A stretch of DNA of 5,967 nucleotides from Microcella sp. GTDB lineage: Bacteria; Actinomycetota; Actinomycetes; Actinomycetales; Microbacteriaceae. This document shows positions 1-5,831 of the stretch, piece after piece. The stretch's first letter is position 1; each line of letters opens with the position of its first letter. The stretch is taken from the NCBI GenBank assembly GCA_020216895.1, contig JAIWOM010000098.1:1-5967 (forward strand). The letters run 5' to 3'. The notes under the pieces are model-generated. The model did no database searches. It worked only from the letters and a program-made list of their open reading frames with translations, and had not been told where the DNA came from. The translations under genes were made by a program, and so were the position numbers.

Positions 1-27
1 CCGCCGCCCCTGGGCTCGGCGCAGGCC

Positions 28-1161
28 ATGACGGGCATCCACCCGGCTCTGCTCGCGGCGCTCGATGACGTCGTCGCCCGCGGAGGGTCCGACCTGCACG
101 TGGCCGCGGATGCGCCGCCCATGGTGCGCGTCGATGGGGAGCTCACCCCGGCCACCGGCTCGACGATCTGGAGCCGCGACGATGTCACCGCGATGCTCGA
201 GACGATCATGAACGAGCACCAGCGGGAGGTCTTCGCGCGCGAGTGGGAGCTCGACTTCGCGATCAGCCCGCGCGGTGACTTCCGGTTCCGCGTCAACTTC
301 TACAAGGACCGTGATGCGATGGCGGCGGCCTTCCGCCTCATCCCGACCGAGATCAAGTCGCTCAAGCAGCTCGGCGTGCCCGGTGTGGTGGCGAAGTTCG
401 CCGCGCTCCCGCGCGGGCTGGTTCTCGTCACCGGGCCGACCGGCTCGGGCAAGTCGACAACGCTCGCCGCGCTCATCGACCTGGTGAACAAGACGCGTGC
501 CGACCACATCGTCACGATCGAGGACCCGATCGAGTTCGTCCATCGCAACCAGCGCGCGCTCGTCAACCAGCGCGAGGTCGGGTCCGACACTCACTCCTTC
601 GCCGACGCCCTCAAGCGCGTGCTGCGGCAGGACCCGGATGTGATCCTCATCGGCGAGCTCCGTGATCTCGAGACGGTATCGACGGCGCTCACCGCCGCCG
701 AGACCGGCCACCTCGTCTTCGCGACCCTGCACACGCAGTCGGCCGCTCAGACGATCGACCGCATCATCGACGTCTTCCCGCCGCACCAGCAGGGCCAGGT
801 GCGCTCGCAGCTCGCCCTCACCCTGCAGGGCGTGGTCTGTCAGACGCTCCTGCCGCGCGCCACCGGCCAGGGCCGCATCATCGCGACGGAGATCATGATG
901 ACCACGGGCGCCATCGCCAACCTGATCCGCGAGGGAAAGACCTACCAGATCACCTCGGCGCTGCAGGCTGGCCGCGATGCCGGTATGCACACCATGGACC
1001 AGCACCTCGCCGACCTCGTGAACAGCCACATGGTCACGCACGAGGCCGCGCAGGCGAAGATGCAGGACCCCGAGAACTTCAACCGTCTCGTCCACCGTGC
1101 CGCTCCTGACGGAGCCCCGGCGGGACAGCCGTTCGCCGACGGATTCGGGGGTGCCCGGTAA
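28..1161 (+). CDS. pilT: Type IV pilus retraction ATPase PilT (start uncertain)
   Basis: This is a cytoplasmic hexameric ATPase that powers pilus retraction (twitching, DNA uptake) by driving subunit removal through PilC. Numbered from the ATG at 28 (377 aa), the N-terminal PAS-like domain carries the PilT signature SDLHVAADAPPMVRVDGEL (about 21-39). The RecA-like domain follows with Walker A GPTGSGKST (136-144), Asp box TIEDPIEF (163-170), Walker B DVILIGE (204-210) and His box GHLVFATLHT (227-236). The stretch TIDRIIDVFPPHQQ after the His box is typical of PilT rather than PilB/GspE, and no tetracysteine zinc motif of PilB is present. The retraction motif usually written AIRNLIRE reads AIANLIRE (295-302). 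A short Ala/Gly/Pro-rich tail ends the protein. The length matches the family. No clear Shine-Dalgarno precedes 28, and the same frame is open to base 1 with every third position G or C, so translation may begin upstream of the window. The stop overlaps the pilC start as TAATG. Confidence 0.96.
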   Translation: MTGIHPALLAALDDVVARGGSDLHVAADAPPMVRVDGELTPATGSTIWSRDDVTAMLETIMNEHQREVFAREWELDFAISPRGDFRFRVNFYKDRDAMAAAFRLIPTEIKSLKQLGVPGVVAKFAALPRGLVLVTGPTGSGKSTTLAALIDLVNKTRADHIVTIEDPIEFVHRNQRALVNQREVGSDTHSFADALKRVLRQDPDVILIGELRDLETVSTALTAAETGHLVFATLHTQSAAQTIDRIIDVFPPHQQGQVRSQLALTLQGVVCQTLLPRATGQGRIIATEIMMTTGAIANLIREGKTYQITSALQAGRDAGMHTMDQHLADLVNSHMVTHEAAQAKMQDPENFNRLVHRAAPDGAPAGQPFADGFGGAR

Positions 1162-2390
1162 TGGCGGCGACTCTCACCTTCGCCTACACGGGCCGCGACT
1201 CCAGCGGCAAGGTCGTCAAGGGCCGTGTGGATGCTGCCGGCGAGGCCTCGGTGGTGTCGCGTCTGCGCACCATGGGAATCGCCCCCATCTCGATCGAGCA
1301 GGTGAGCGGCGGCACGGGCCTCCAGCGCGAGATCTCGTTCGGCGGGCTCTTCGACAAGAAGGTCAGCATCAAGGACCTCGCGGTGATGAGCCGACAGCTC
1401 GCCACGATGATCAGCGCCGGTCTGCCGCTGCTGAAGGCGCTGACGATCCTCGCCGACCAGTCGGAGAACCCGAAGCTGGCGTCCACCCTCGACGAGGTGC
1501 GCTCGGGGGTCGAGGAGGGGAGCACGTTCTCCGACAGCCTGGCGAAGCATCCGCGCATCTTCCCGCCGATCTTCGTCAACCTGGTCCGCGCGGGCGAGGT
1601 CGGCGGCTTCCTCGAGACGTCGCTCGACTCGATCGCGAAGAACTACGAGAAGGAGGTCGAGCTCAAAGCCACCATCAAGTCGGCGCTCACCTATCCGGTC
1701 GTCGTCCTGATCATGGCGCTGCTCGCCGTCGTCGGCATGATCCTGTTCATCGTTCCGGTCTTCGACGACCTCTTCAAGGATCTCGGGGGAGAGCTGCCGC
1801 TGCCCACGCGCATCCTGGTCGTGATCTCGCAGAACATGGTCTGGCTCGGGCCGCTCGTCATTGTCGCCATCATCGTCGGCACGATCTGGTGGCGGGCCAA
1901 CCGCCACACCCCGAAGTTCCGCTCGGTGTGGGAGCCCGCGCTGCTCAAGATGCCCGTGTTCGGCGAGCTCTTCAAGAAGATCGCGATCGCCCGCTTCACG
2001 CGCAACTTCGGCACGATGATCGGCGCCGGCGTGCCGATCCTGCAGGCCCTGTCGATCGTCGGCTCGACCTCGGGCAACTGGCAGGTCGAGCAGGCGGTGC
2101 AGTCGGTGCAGGACTCCGTGCGGCAGGGCCGCTCCATCGCCGCTCCGCTCGCGACCGAGCCGATCTTCCCGACCATGGTCACCCAGATGATCGCCGTCGG
2201 TGAGGACTCGGGTGCGCTGGAGACCATGCTCGAGAAGATCAGCGACTTCTACGACAGCGAGGTGCAGAGCACGACCGAGGCTCTCACCTCGCTCATCGAG
2301 CCGCTCATGATCGCCTTCCTCGGCGTCATCCTGGGCGGCATGATCGTGGCGCTCTACCTTCCGATATTCGACGTCTTCAACCAGATCTAA
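1161..2390 (+). CDS. pilC: Type IV pilus inner-membrane platform protein PilC
   Basis: PilC/GspF-family polytopic membrane protein on which pilins are assembled or removed by the PilB and PilT motors. The 409-residue length is normal for the family. After an N-terminal cytoplasmic segment beginning TFAYTGRDSSGKVVKGRVDA (residues 6-25), two repeated T2SSF domains lie at about 73-196 and 277-399. Each starts with a matching motif: SRQLATMISAGLPLLKAL (77-94) and TRNFGTMIGAGVPILQAL (280-297). The family motifs RAGEVGGFLE (143-152) and GEDSGALETML (347-357) are present. Hydrophobic segments lie at about 178-200, 227-244 and 380-403, and the C-terminus ends LPIFDVFNQI as in many PilC proteins. I see no cysteine in it. 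The ATG shares one base with the pilT stop (TAATG), and a G-run at 1147-1151 about 9 bases upstream can act as ribosome binding site, so it is translationally coupled to pilT. Confidence 0.97.
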   Translation: MAATLTFAYTGRDSSGKVVKGRVDAAGEASVVSRLRTMGIAPISIEQVSGGTGLQREISFGGLFDKKVSIKDLAVMSRQLATMISAGLPLLKALTILADQSENPKLASTLDEVRSGVEEGSTFSDSLAKHPRIFPPIFVNLVRAGEVGGFLETSLDSIAKNYEKEVELKATIKSALTYPVVVLIMALLAVVGMILFIVPVFDDLFKDLGGELPLPTRILVVISQNMVWLGPLVIVAIIVGTIWWRANRHTPKFRSVWEPALLKMPVFGELFKKIAIARFTRNFGTMIGAGVPILQALSIVGSTSGNWQVEQAVQSVQDSVRQGRSIAAPLATEPIFPTMVTQMIAVGEDSGALETMLEKISDFYDSEVQSTTEALTSLIEPLMIAFLGVILGGMIVALYLPIFDVFNQI

Positions 2391-2406
2391 CCGACACGCC
2401 GCACTG

Positions 2407-2422
2407 TCCCCCGCACGGGGGA
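2407..2422 (+). terminator. Small GC hairpin after pilC
   Basis: TCCCCC (2407-2412) and GGGGGA (2417-2422) form a perfect 6-bp stem closing a GCAC tetraloop, 16 bases after the pilC stop. There is no U-tract after it, which is common in actinobacterial terminators. The stem can be lengthened only by wobble pairs. It may be a weak terminator or a 3' end stabiliser separating pilTC from the pilin gene. The call rests on geometry alone. Confidence 0.4.
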
Positions 2423-2458
2423 TGCCCTGAAGGGGCTGGGAGTGGCACAGTAATCACC

Positions 2459-2490
2459 TGGGGGGCCGGTTTCATGTTCCGTGGGGGGCC
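2459..2490 (+). repeat. Direct repeat TGGGGGGCC in the pilin leader
   Basis: The nonamer TGGGGGGCC occurs at 2459-2467 and again at 2482-2490, with starts 23 bases apart, about two helical turns. The second copy lies within GTGGG-GGG-CCCAC (2481-2493), a 5-bp inverted repeat with a 3-base loop. Both copies sit between pilC and the pilin ribosome binding site. A regulator-binding site or mRNA structure element is possible. I could not identify a convincing -35/-10 pair in 2391-2530. Confidence 0.4.
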
Positions 2491-2515
2491 CACCTGTCAA
2501 CCTTCACTTGATGGG

Positions 2516-2521
2516 AAAGGA
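2516..2521 (+). promoter_or_regulatory. Ribosome binding site that fixes the pilin start
   Basis: AAAGGA ends 9 bases before the ATG at 2531. It decides the start: an in-frame ATG at 2474 would add 19 residues but has no such site and would give a leader unlike a prepilin. The site is stronger than those of the coupled downstream genes. Confidence 0.75.
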
Positions 2522-2530
2522 AACGGACAC

Positions 2531-2929
2531 ATGTCCATTCGCACTGCTCTGCAGAACCGCCTCGAGCGCATCGAGAACAACGAGAAGGGCTTCACCCTGA
2601 TCGAGCTTCTCGTGGTCGTCATCATCATCGGCATCCTCGCCGCGATCGCCGTGCCGGTGTTCCTGGGCCAGCAGCAGCAGGCGCAGAACTCGGCAGCGAT
2701 CTCCGACCTCGCCACGGCGAAGGTCGCGATGGTCGCCTCGCTCGTCGAGAACCCGACCGGCCCGGGCACCACGGTGACCGCCGAGCTCACCGCGCTCGGC
2801 TTCCCGGCCGGCGTCACCATCGTCGACGGCGACCAGACCTTCTGCCTCGAGCGCGTCAGCGCGAGCGGCACCACGTTCTTCGTCGACTCGGGCGCCGAGG
2901 GCCCCCGTGAGGGCGACTGCACGCCGTAA
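2531..2929 (+). CDS. Type IV prepilin, PilA/GspG-like, probable major pilin
   Basis: This is a small exported pilus subunit of 132 residues. A 20-residue leader rich in charged residues ends EKG, followed by the prepilin motif G|FTLIE, so PilD should cut after G20 and methylate F21. Glu at mature position 5 (E25), needed for subunit docking, is present. The hydrophobic helix runs from about 23 to 45, with proline at mature position 22 (P42) as in PilA and GspG. A QQQQ run (47-50) follows in the amphipathic helix. The mature protein is 112 residues, and its globular domain has exactly two cysteines, C105 and C130, which can close a C-terminal disulfide loop as in T4P pilins. It has its own leader region, a good ribosome binding site and a strong hairpin 34 bases after its stop. 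These support the role of abundant subunit. A T2SS-like major pseudopilin is the alternative, but PilT and PilC next door favour a pilus. Confidence 0.9.
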   Translation: MSIRTALQNRLERIENNEKGFTLIELLVVVIIIGILAAIAVPVFLGQQQQAQNSAAISDLATAKVAMVASLVENPTGPGTTVTAELTALGFPAGVTIVDGDQTFCLERVSASGTTFFVDSGAEGPREGDCTP

Positions 2930-2962
2930 GGCATTCGCTCGACCCGAGAGATTCGATCGAGA

Positions 2963-2995
2963 CGGATGGGGTCGCCCGCAGGGCGGCCCCATCTG
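2963..2995 (+). terminator. Strong intrinsic hairpin after the pilin gene
   Basis: GATGGGGTCGCCC (2965-2977) pairs with GGGCGGCCCCATC (2981-2993) over 13 bp with one G-U wobble and a GCA loop. A further wobble and a C-G pair extend it to 2963-2995. No U-tract follows. It is the most stable simple hairpin I see in the window. It probably acts as a partial terminator or as a 3' stabiliser of the pilin message, lowering expression of the minor pilins downstream. Confidence 0.8.
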
Positions 2996-3036
2996 CCGAT
3001 TCTCGGGCGAATCGGTCACACTAGAGCGACCGAATC
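2996..3036 (+). promoter_or_regulatory. Overlapping inverted repeats upstream of the minor pilin operon
   Basis: Three related arms lie here. Arm A is CCGATTC (2996-3002), arm B is GAATCGGTC (3009-3017) and arm C is GACCGAATC (3028-3036). A and B form a perfect 7-bp stem with a 6-base loop. The TCGGTC of B and GACCGA of C form a 6-bp stem with a 10-base loop. B cannot pair with both, so the two stems are mutually exclusive. The B-C loop contains ACTAGAGC, a weak candidate -10 region at about 3022-3027, but I see no matching -35. An operator for a dimeric regulator or a switchable RNA leader are both possible. No function is proven by the sequence. Confidence 0.4.
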
Positions 3037-3074
3037 TCGACAACTGAACAGACACGCACCATCGCGACAGGATC

Positions 3075-3081
3075 GGGGGGA
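3075..3081 (+). promoter_or_regulatory. Ribosome binding site of the PilV-like gene
   Basis: GGGGGGA ends 5 bases before the ATG at 3087. It supports independent initiation of the first minor prepilin and fixes its start. Confidence 0.6.
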
Positions 3082-3086
3082 TCACA

Positions 3087-3548
3087 ATGACGCAGCAGCG
3101 AGCACATGCTCCGCTATCCGTCGTGCCCGCCGACGCCCGTCGCACCGCCGCGGATGAGCGCGGTATCGGTCTCATCGAGATCATCATCTCGATGTTCTTG
3201 ATCTCCCTCCTGGCGATCGCCTTCGTCCCGGTCCTCGTGACGGCCCTCCGAGCCTCCGAGGTGAACTCGACCAGCGCGACCGCCAACCGCCTCGTGTCGC
3301 AGGCGATCGATGCGGCCCGAACGCGCGGGGCCGCCGACTGCGCCGGCGCCCAGCTGCTCAACGCGACGAGCGACACCGTCGACGCCCAGGGCGTCACTCT
3401 CCGCGTGGTCACCTCGGTGCCCGCAGTCGCGTCGTGCACGGACGGCACGGCCATGCGCGTCACCGTCGTCGCGTTCGATCTGGCCGATGCCACCCGCACG
3501 CCGATCGCTGACGCCCGCACCCTCATCTACCTGGACGGCACCCCGTGA
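3087..3548 (+). CDS. Minor type IV prepilin, PilV/GspI-like
   Basis: This exported minor pilin of 153 residues is probably part of the priming or tip complex. Its leader is 26 residues with several arginines and ends DERG. The cleavage motif is G26|IGLIE, with Glu at mature position 5 (E31), then a hydrophobic helix to about residue 54 and proline at mature position 22 (P48). The mature domain (127 residues) has only two cysteines, C85 and C117, suited to one disulfide. Isoleucine replaces the usual phenylalanine at mature position 1, which is seen in minor pilins. It is the first of three prepilin genes with overlapping ends (GTGA overlap with the next at 3545-3548), the same order as gspI-gspJ-gspK or pilV-pilW-pilX. 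Assignment as PilV/GspI-like rests on size, position and the N-terminus, since the globular domain is too variable to name by eye. Confidence 0.85.
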   Translation: MTQQRAHAPLSVVPADARRTAADERGIGLIEIIISMFLISLLAIAFVPVLVTALRASEVNSTSATANRLVSQAIDAARTRGAADCAGAQLLNATSDTVDAQGVTLRVVTSVPAVASCTDGTAMRVTVVAFDLADATRTPIADARTLIYLDGTP

Positions 3549-4156
3549 GCGCCGTCGTGATGCGCCGGCCGGGCCGCGCCGCCGCCCGCGCCGCCGACGA
3601 CCGCGGGTTCACGCTCATCGAGCTGCTCATCGCCTCGGCCCTGTTCGGTGTCGTCATCACCATCGTCGCCAGCGTGGTCATCAGCGCCATCCAGGCCGAC
3701 CGCACGGTGCGCGACGTGACCGGTTCGACCACCGACGGCCAGCTCGTGGCGAACAGCGTCGAGCAGATCGTGCGCAACTCGACCGCCGTCCAGGTGACCC
3801 CGATCTCCGGCGGGCAGTCCGTGACGGTCCGGGTGCGCACCACCGCCGGCGGCACCGCGCGCTGCCACGCCTTCTTCTACGATGCGACCCTCGGCCAGGT
3901 CTACCAGCGGTCGAGCACGTCGCTGATCGCGGCACCCACCCCGGGGGCCGTCGGCTCCGAATGGACTGTCGTAAGCGCCGGAATCGAGCCCGTCATCGGC
4001 AGCGGTGGAACCCCGCGGCCGGTGTTCGCCGCGCAGGGCACGCGCGGGGTGGCCGTGAACTTCACCGTCGACGGGGACGCCGGCCCCGCATCCCTCTTCG
4101 TGACGGCCGCCACCGGCCGTGGTCCTCAATCGAATGCGAGCCCGCAATGCTTCTGA
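3545..4156 (+). CDS. Minor type IV prepilin, PilW/GspJ-like
   Basis: Exported minor pilin of 203 residues starting with GTG, whose GTGA overlaps the preceding stop by four bases and implies translational coupling. An ATG five codons later (3560) is an alternative start and leaves the prepilin motif intact. The 21-residue leader has five arginines and ends DDRG. Cleavage is at G21|FTLIE with Glu at mature position 5 (E26), followed by the hydrophobic helix LLIASALFGVVITIVASVVI (27-46). The segment DGQLVANSVEQIVRNSTAVQ (64-83) resembles the helical region after the membrane helix of PilW/GspJ proteins. Two cysteines, C107 and C202, could tie the C-terminus back to the body, as C202 is the penultimate residue. 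The following gene begins inside its last ten bases. Confidence 0.85.
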   Translation: MSAVVMRRPGRAAARAADDRGFTLIELLIASALFGVVITIVASVVISAIQADRTVRDVTGSTTDGQLVANSVEQIVRNSTAVQVTPISGGQSVTVRVRTTAGGTARCHAFFYDATLGQVYQRSSTSLIAAPTPGAVGSEWTVVSAGIEPVIGSGGTPRPVFAAQGTRGVAVNFTVDGDAGPASLFVTAATGRGPQSNASPQCF

Positions 4157-5793
4157 TCAGCCCTCTGCGCCGCAGCCTCCGCCGCATCGATCGCCTCGGC
4201 CGTGCCGACGGCGACCGCGGCAATGCCATGATCGCCGTCATCGGCCTGCTCGCCGTGACCTCGATCATCACGATGACGGTCACCAGCGCGACAGTGCAGG
4301 CGCTCGGCTACACCTCCCTCACGCGGGCCAGCGTGCAGTCGAACGCCGCCGCCGAGGCGGGCGTCGACGCGATGATCGCGGCGCTCTTCGCCGACGAGTG
4401 CCCGGCCTCAGGTGAGCTCGCCGCGACCCAGGGCTCCGTCGATCCGGCGCTCACCGGTACCGCTGCTGCCGCACCGTTCTTCGAGGCCACCATCGCCTAC
4501 CGCATCAGCACGGTCGCGAACTGGACCAGCGGGTGCCCGATCGACGCGGCGACGCAGATCCGAATCCAGTCGGTGGGCTTCGCGGCCGACGAGGGCGTGG
4601 CCGAGTCGGCATCGGCGGGCGATGCCTCGGCCGTGCAGGCGATCTACACCTGGCGGCCCGGTGCGAACACCGCGGCGGTCACGGGCGCCGCCGTGTTCAG
4701 CTACGGCACGCCCGGCCTCGCGAACAGCCTCGAGCTGCTGTCGTTCAACGGCAACCAGGCGAACGTCATCGTGGCCGAGGGCAACATCGTGTGCAGCAAC
4801 AGCGTCTACGTCGAGGGCGACATCGTCGCCGCGAACGGCAACATCCAGCTCGACAACACGTGCAGCGCGGGCGGCAACGTCTGGGCATCGGGCACTGTCA
4901 CGCTGCAGGGCAACAAGACGATCGGCGGCGATGTCATCGCCGCTGGCACCGGGCTCACGCGCATCGACCCGAGCACCACGATCGAAGGCGGCATCTACGC
5001 CCGCGGCGAGATCGACAGCTGGGGCCAGCGCTGCACGACGGGTGCGACGGGCTGGGATGCTGCCGGTGACGCCTGCTCGGCCGCGCGCACCACGGGCGCC
5101 GACCCGGTGTTCTACAACCGCGCCGATGTCGTGGCGCCCACGCGTCCGCCGTGGGTCGACGTCAACTTCGTCGCCGCCGACTGGCAGTCGCGCGGCTGGA
5201 CGGTGCGCACCTGGGGCGGCTCCTGCATCATCGACAACAAGACGGTGAGCTCGGCGGCGGTGACCGCGATCAGCGGGTACACGACACCGACCGTCATCGA
5301 TGCTCGCGCCTGCTCGTCGTTCACGATCTCGTCGAGTGCCAAGTGGAAGCTGACCATGCGCACCGACATCACGTTCATCCTGCCGCGCACCGCGAACATC
5401 GAGGACTTCACCGCGGTCTCGAACGGGAGCATCGACCGCGCCCTGCGCTTCATCACGCCGGACACGGTGGCGGACGGCAAGCCCACCAGCACCGGCTGCG
5501 GCCGCATCGACATCAACAACCAGAACGAGCTCGAAGCGCCCATCGCGGTCATCGTTTACACGCCGTGCCCGGTGTTCAATAGCAACAGCCTCACTTGGCG
5601 CGGGCAGTACTACGCCTCGAACGTGTCCTTCTCGAACAACAGCGAGCTCACCTACGTGCCGATCGGCATCCCCGGGTTCGACCTCGGCAATGGCGCGGGC
5701 GGCCCCGGTGGCGGCGGCGCGGTCGGCGGCGAGCCGCTGCCCGGCACCCCTGGCGACCTGATCGAGTACACCGACATCGACGTTCCCGCGTGA
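4147..5793 (+). CDS. Large PilX/GspK-like minor pilin with beta-repeat body, candidate pilus-tip adhesin
   Basis: This exported protein of 548 residues is far larger than a usual PilX. The start at 4147 overlaps the PilW-like gene by ten bases, with a weak GAG site at 4138-4140. The basic leader has many arginines and ends GDRG; a hydrophobic helix follows (about 27-49). The expected mature position 5 is Ala30, not Glu, as in GspK-type tip pilins. After the helix, [17 protein letters not shown] (64-80) matches the AAEAG motif of PilX N-termini. Residues about 196-292 hold glycine-punctuated, 18 to 21-residue beta repeats (GDIVAANGN..., GGNVWASGT..., GGDVIAAGT...), suggesting a beta-solenoid. 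A second beta-rich part runs to about 510 and ends with [20 protein letters not shown] (484-503), resembling, from memory, the DUF7305-type domain of PilX-like proteins. Ten cysteines form five neighbouring pairs. A Gly/Pro-rich stretch (514-537) and an acidic tail close it. Tip or adhesin role is inference. Confidence 0.85.
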   Translation: MLLISPLRRSLRRIDRLGRADGDRGNAMIAVIGLLAVTSIITMTVTSATVQALGYTSLTRASVQSNAAAEAGVDAMIAALFADECPASGELAATQGSVDPALTGTAAAAPFFEATIAYRISTVANWTSGCPIDAATQIRIQSVGFAADEGVAESASAGDASAVQAIYTWRPGANTAAVTGAAVFSYGTPGLANSLELLSFNGNQANVIVAEGNIVCSNSVYVEGDIVAANGNIQLDNTCSAGGNVWASGTVTLQGNKTIGGDVIAAGTGLTRIDPSTTIEGGIYARGEIDSWGQRCTTGATGWDAAGDACSAARTTGADPVFYNRADVVAPTRPPWVDVNFVAADWQSRGWTVRTWGGSCIIDNKTVSSAAVTAISGYTTPTVIDARACSSFTISSSAKWKLTMRTDITFILPRTANIEDFTAVSNGSIDRALRFITPDTVADGKPTSTGCGRIDINNQNELEAPIAVIVYTPCPVFNSNSLTWRGQYYASNVSFSNNSELTYVPIGIPGFDLGNGAGGPGGGGAVGGEPLPGTPGDLIEYTDIDVPA

Positions 5794-5831
5794 TGAATCC
5801 GTCCACCCCCGTGACGCACGGGCGCCGATGA
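5793..5831 (+). other. Possible 12-codon coupling ORF between pilX-like gene and pilD
   Basis: An ATG at 5793 shares one base with the preceding stop (TGATG). It opens a frame reading [12 protein letters not shown] that stops at 5829-5831, overlapping the pilD start as ATGA at 5828-5831. Ribosomes ending the PilX-like gene could therefore re-initiate, translate 12 codons and hand over to pilD. The peptide itself has no recognisable function, and the ORF may be chance in GC-rich sequence. Confidence 0.25.

Noticed and set aside
942..1907. Long minus-strand frame opposite pilT and pilC
   Set aside because: The product is an Asp/Arg-rich antisense shadow, with two well-recognised genes on the other strand.
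2443..2458. Sigma-54 type promoter suggested by TGGCAC at 2443-2448
   Set aside because: The -12 element TTGC is missing at the required spacing, and actinobacteria generally lack RpoN, although pilA is RpoN-dependent in Pseudomonas.
2474..2530. Longer pilin starting at the ATG at 2474
   Set aside because: The ribosome binding site at 2516-2521 points to 2531, and the added residues do not look like a prepilin leader.
2391..2530. A c-di-GMP riboswitch upstream of the pilin gene
   Set aside because: Such switches precede some pilin genes, but I cannot find the conserved GEMM core segments or matching stems here.
2504..3526. Minus-strand 340-codon frame spanning the pilin gene and PilV-like gene
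   Set aside because: It runs through the strong hairpin and intergenic region, has no motif or start site, and opposes two clear prepilins.
3310..4146. Upstream extension of the PilX-like frame to an ATG at 3310
   Set aside because: This stretch is the shifted frame of the PilV- and PilW-like genes, encodes Arg/Pro-rich nonsense, and would destroy the N-terminal leader that starts at 4147.
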